From: Rapana venosa
Taxonomy: Eukaryota; Mollusca; Gastropoda; Neogastropoda; Muricidae
Assembly (NCBI GenBank): GCA_028751875.1
Contig: CM054140.1
Coordinates: 27,052,146 to 27,116,145 of the forward strand
Direction: 5' to 3'
DNA: 64,000 nt
Positions 63,698 to 64,000 of this stretch are shown here, in pieces (position 1 is the first letter of the stretch; every line of letters starts with the position of its first letter). The position numbers and the translations under genes were made by a program. The notes beneath the pieces are model-generated. The model made no database searches. It worked only from the letters and a program-made list of their open reading frames with translations, and was not told where the DNA came from.

Positions 63698-64000
63698 ATG
63701 TTGTTGTTGTTGTTGTGTGTTCCCCAGCTTAACACTCTGGGGGTCACCCAGAACATGCACTCTGACCCACTCATCCCACCTTTTTATTTTTAAATTTTTT
63801 AAAAAATTGTATTATTTTATATCAAGGATAATGGAATAAGCACTTATGTGGGAATCACTGTGAGATTGAAATTGCACACTGAATGAGAAGTTTGTGTGTA
63901 TGACTGTTTTTAAGTACGTCGCCATATAGGCAGCCATACTCGCGACTCCAGAGGATTTTTTTTTCTCATTTAAAGGAGAGTGCAGGTTGTTATGTTAAGA
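63698..64000 (-). repeat. Repeat family C with nested SINE-A type-2 tail
   Basis: (TTG)n, CCAGCTTAACACTCTGGGGG, CTCATCCCACC to 63780. Then about 70 nt of antisense type-2 tail (TATCAAGGATAATGGAATAA, GCACTTATGTG). Family C then resumes at GGAATCACTGTGAGATTG and runs off the window end. Confidence 0.85.

Overview
The window is animal genomic DNA. Its genes are split into small exons with GT..AG introns, about 97% of it is non-coding, and it is packed with long (GT)n/(CA)n, (CT)n and trinucleotide microsatellites, tRNA-derived SINEs and CR1/L2-type LINE pieces. The repeat style and the protein sequences fit a lophotrochozoan, most likely a marine gastropod mollusc. This is inference; nothing in the window fixes the species. 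No bacterial operon, phage, CRISPR array, rRNA or functional tRNA gene was seen.

Layout. (1) 52-10039 (+): the last eight coding exons of an annexin with all four annexin repeats; only the N-terminal exon(s) lie upstream. Exon 5 is partly duplicated and carries two compensating 1-nt indels. (2) 10040-31000: gene-poor DNA with SINE/LINE remnants, minisatellites and G/T-rich tracts. A few candidate exons of unrecognised genes are seen (13435-13992, 14966-15046, 18024-18104, 19786-19994, 28952-29083). (3) 31229-40683 (+): a complete acyl-protein thioesterase (APT/lysophospholipase, LYPLA family) gene with eight coding exons and an intact Ser-Asp-His triad. (4) 41755-44610 (+): a 5'-truncated CR1/L2-superfamily non-LTR retrotransposon with an uninterrupted 824-codon ORF (partial endonuclease plus full reverse transcriptase). 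(5) 45025-50450: intergenic, mostly SINEs. (6) 50454-62977 (+): a second, tandem APT gene with the same exon boundaries and phases; its last two exons lie beyond the window.

The two thioesterase genes are ancient duplicates, yet the second half of exon 6 is almost identical between them (1 mismatch in 116 nt, against roughly 40% mismatch in the first half). This points to recent gene conversion around the catalytic serine.

The repeats tell their own story. One abundant tRNA-headed SINE (here SINE-A) comes with two alternative 3' tails. A second SINE (SINE-D) ends in the same 3' sequence as the resident LINE, as expected of a SINE/LINE partnership. Several copies are nested inside one another. 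I found no convincing new multi-gene system; the most useful leads are the gene-conversion tract, the annexin exon-5 anomaly and the modular SINEs.
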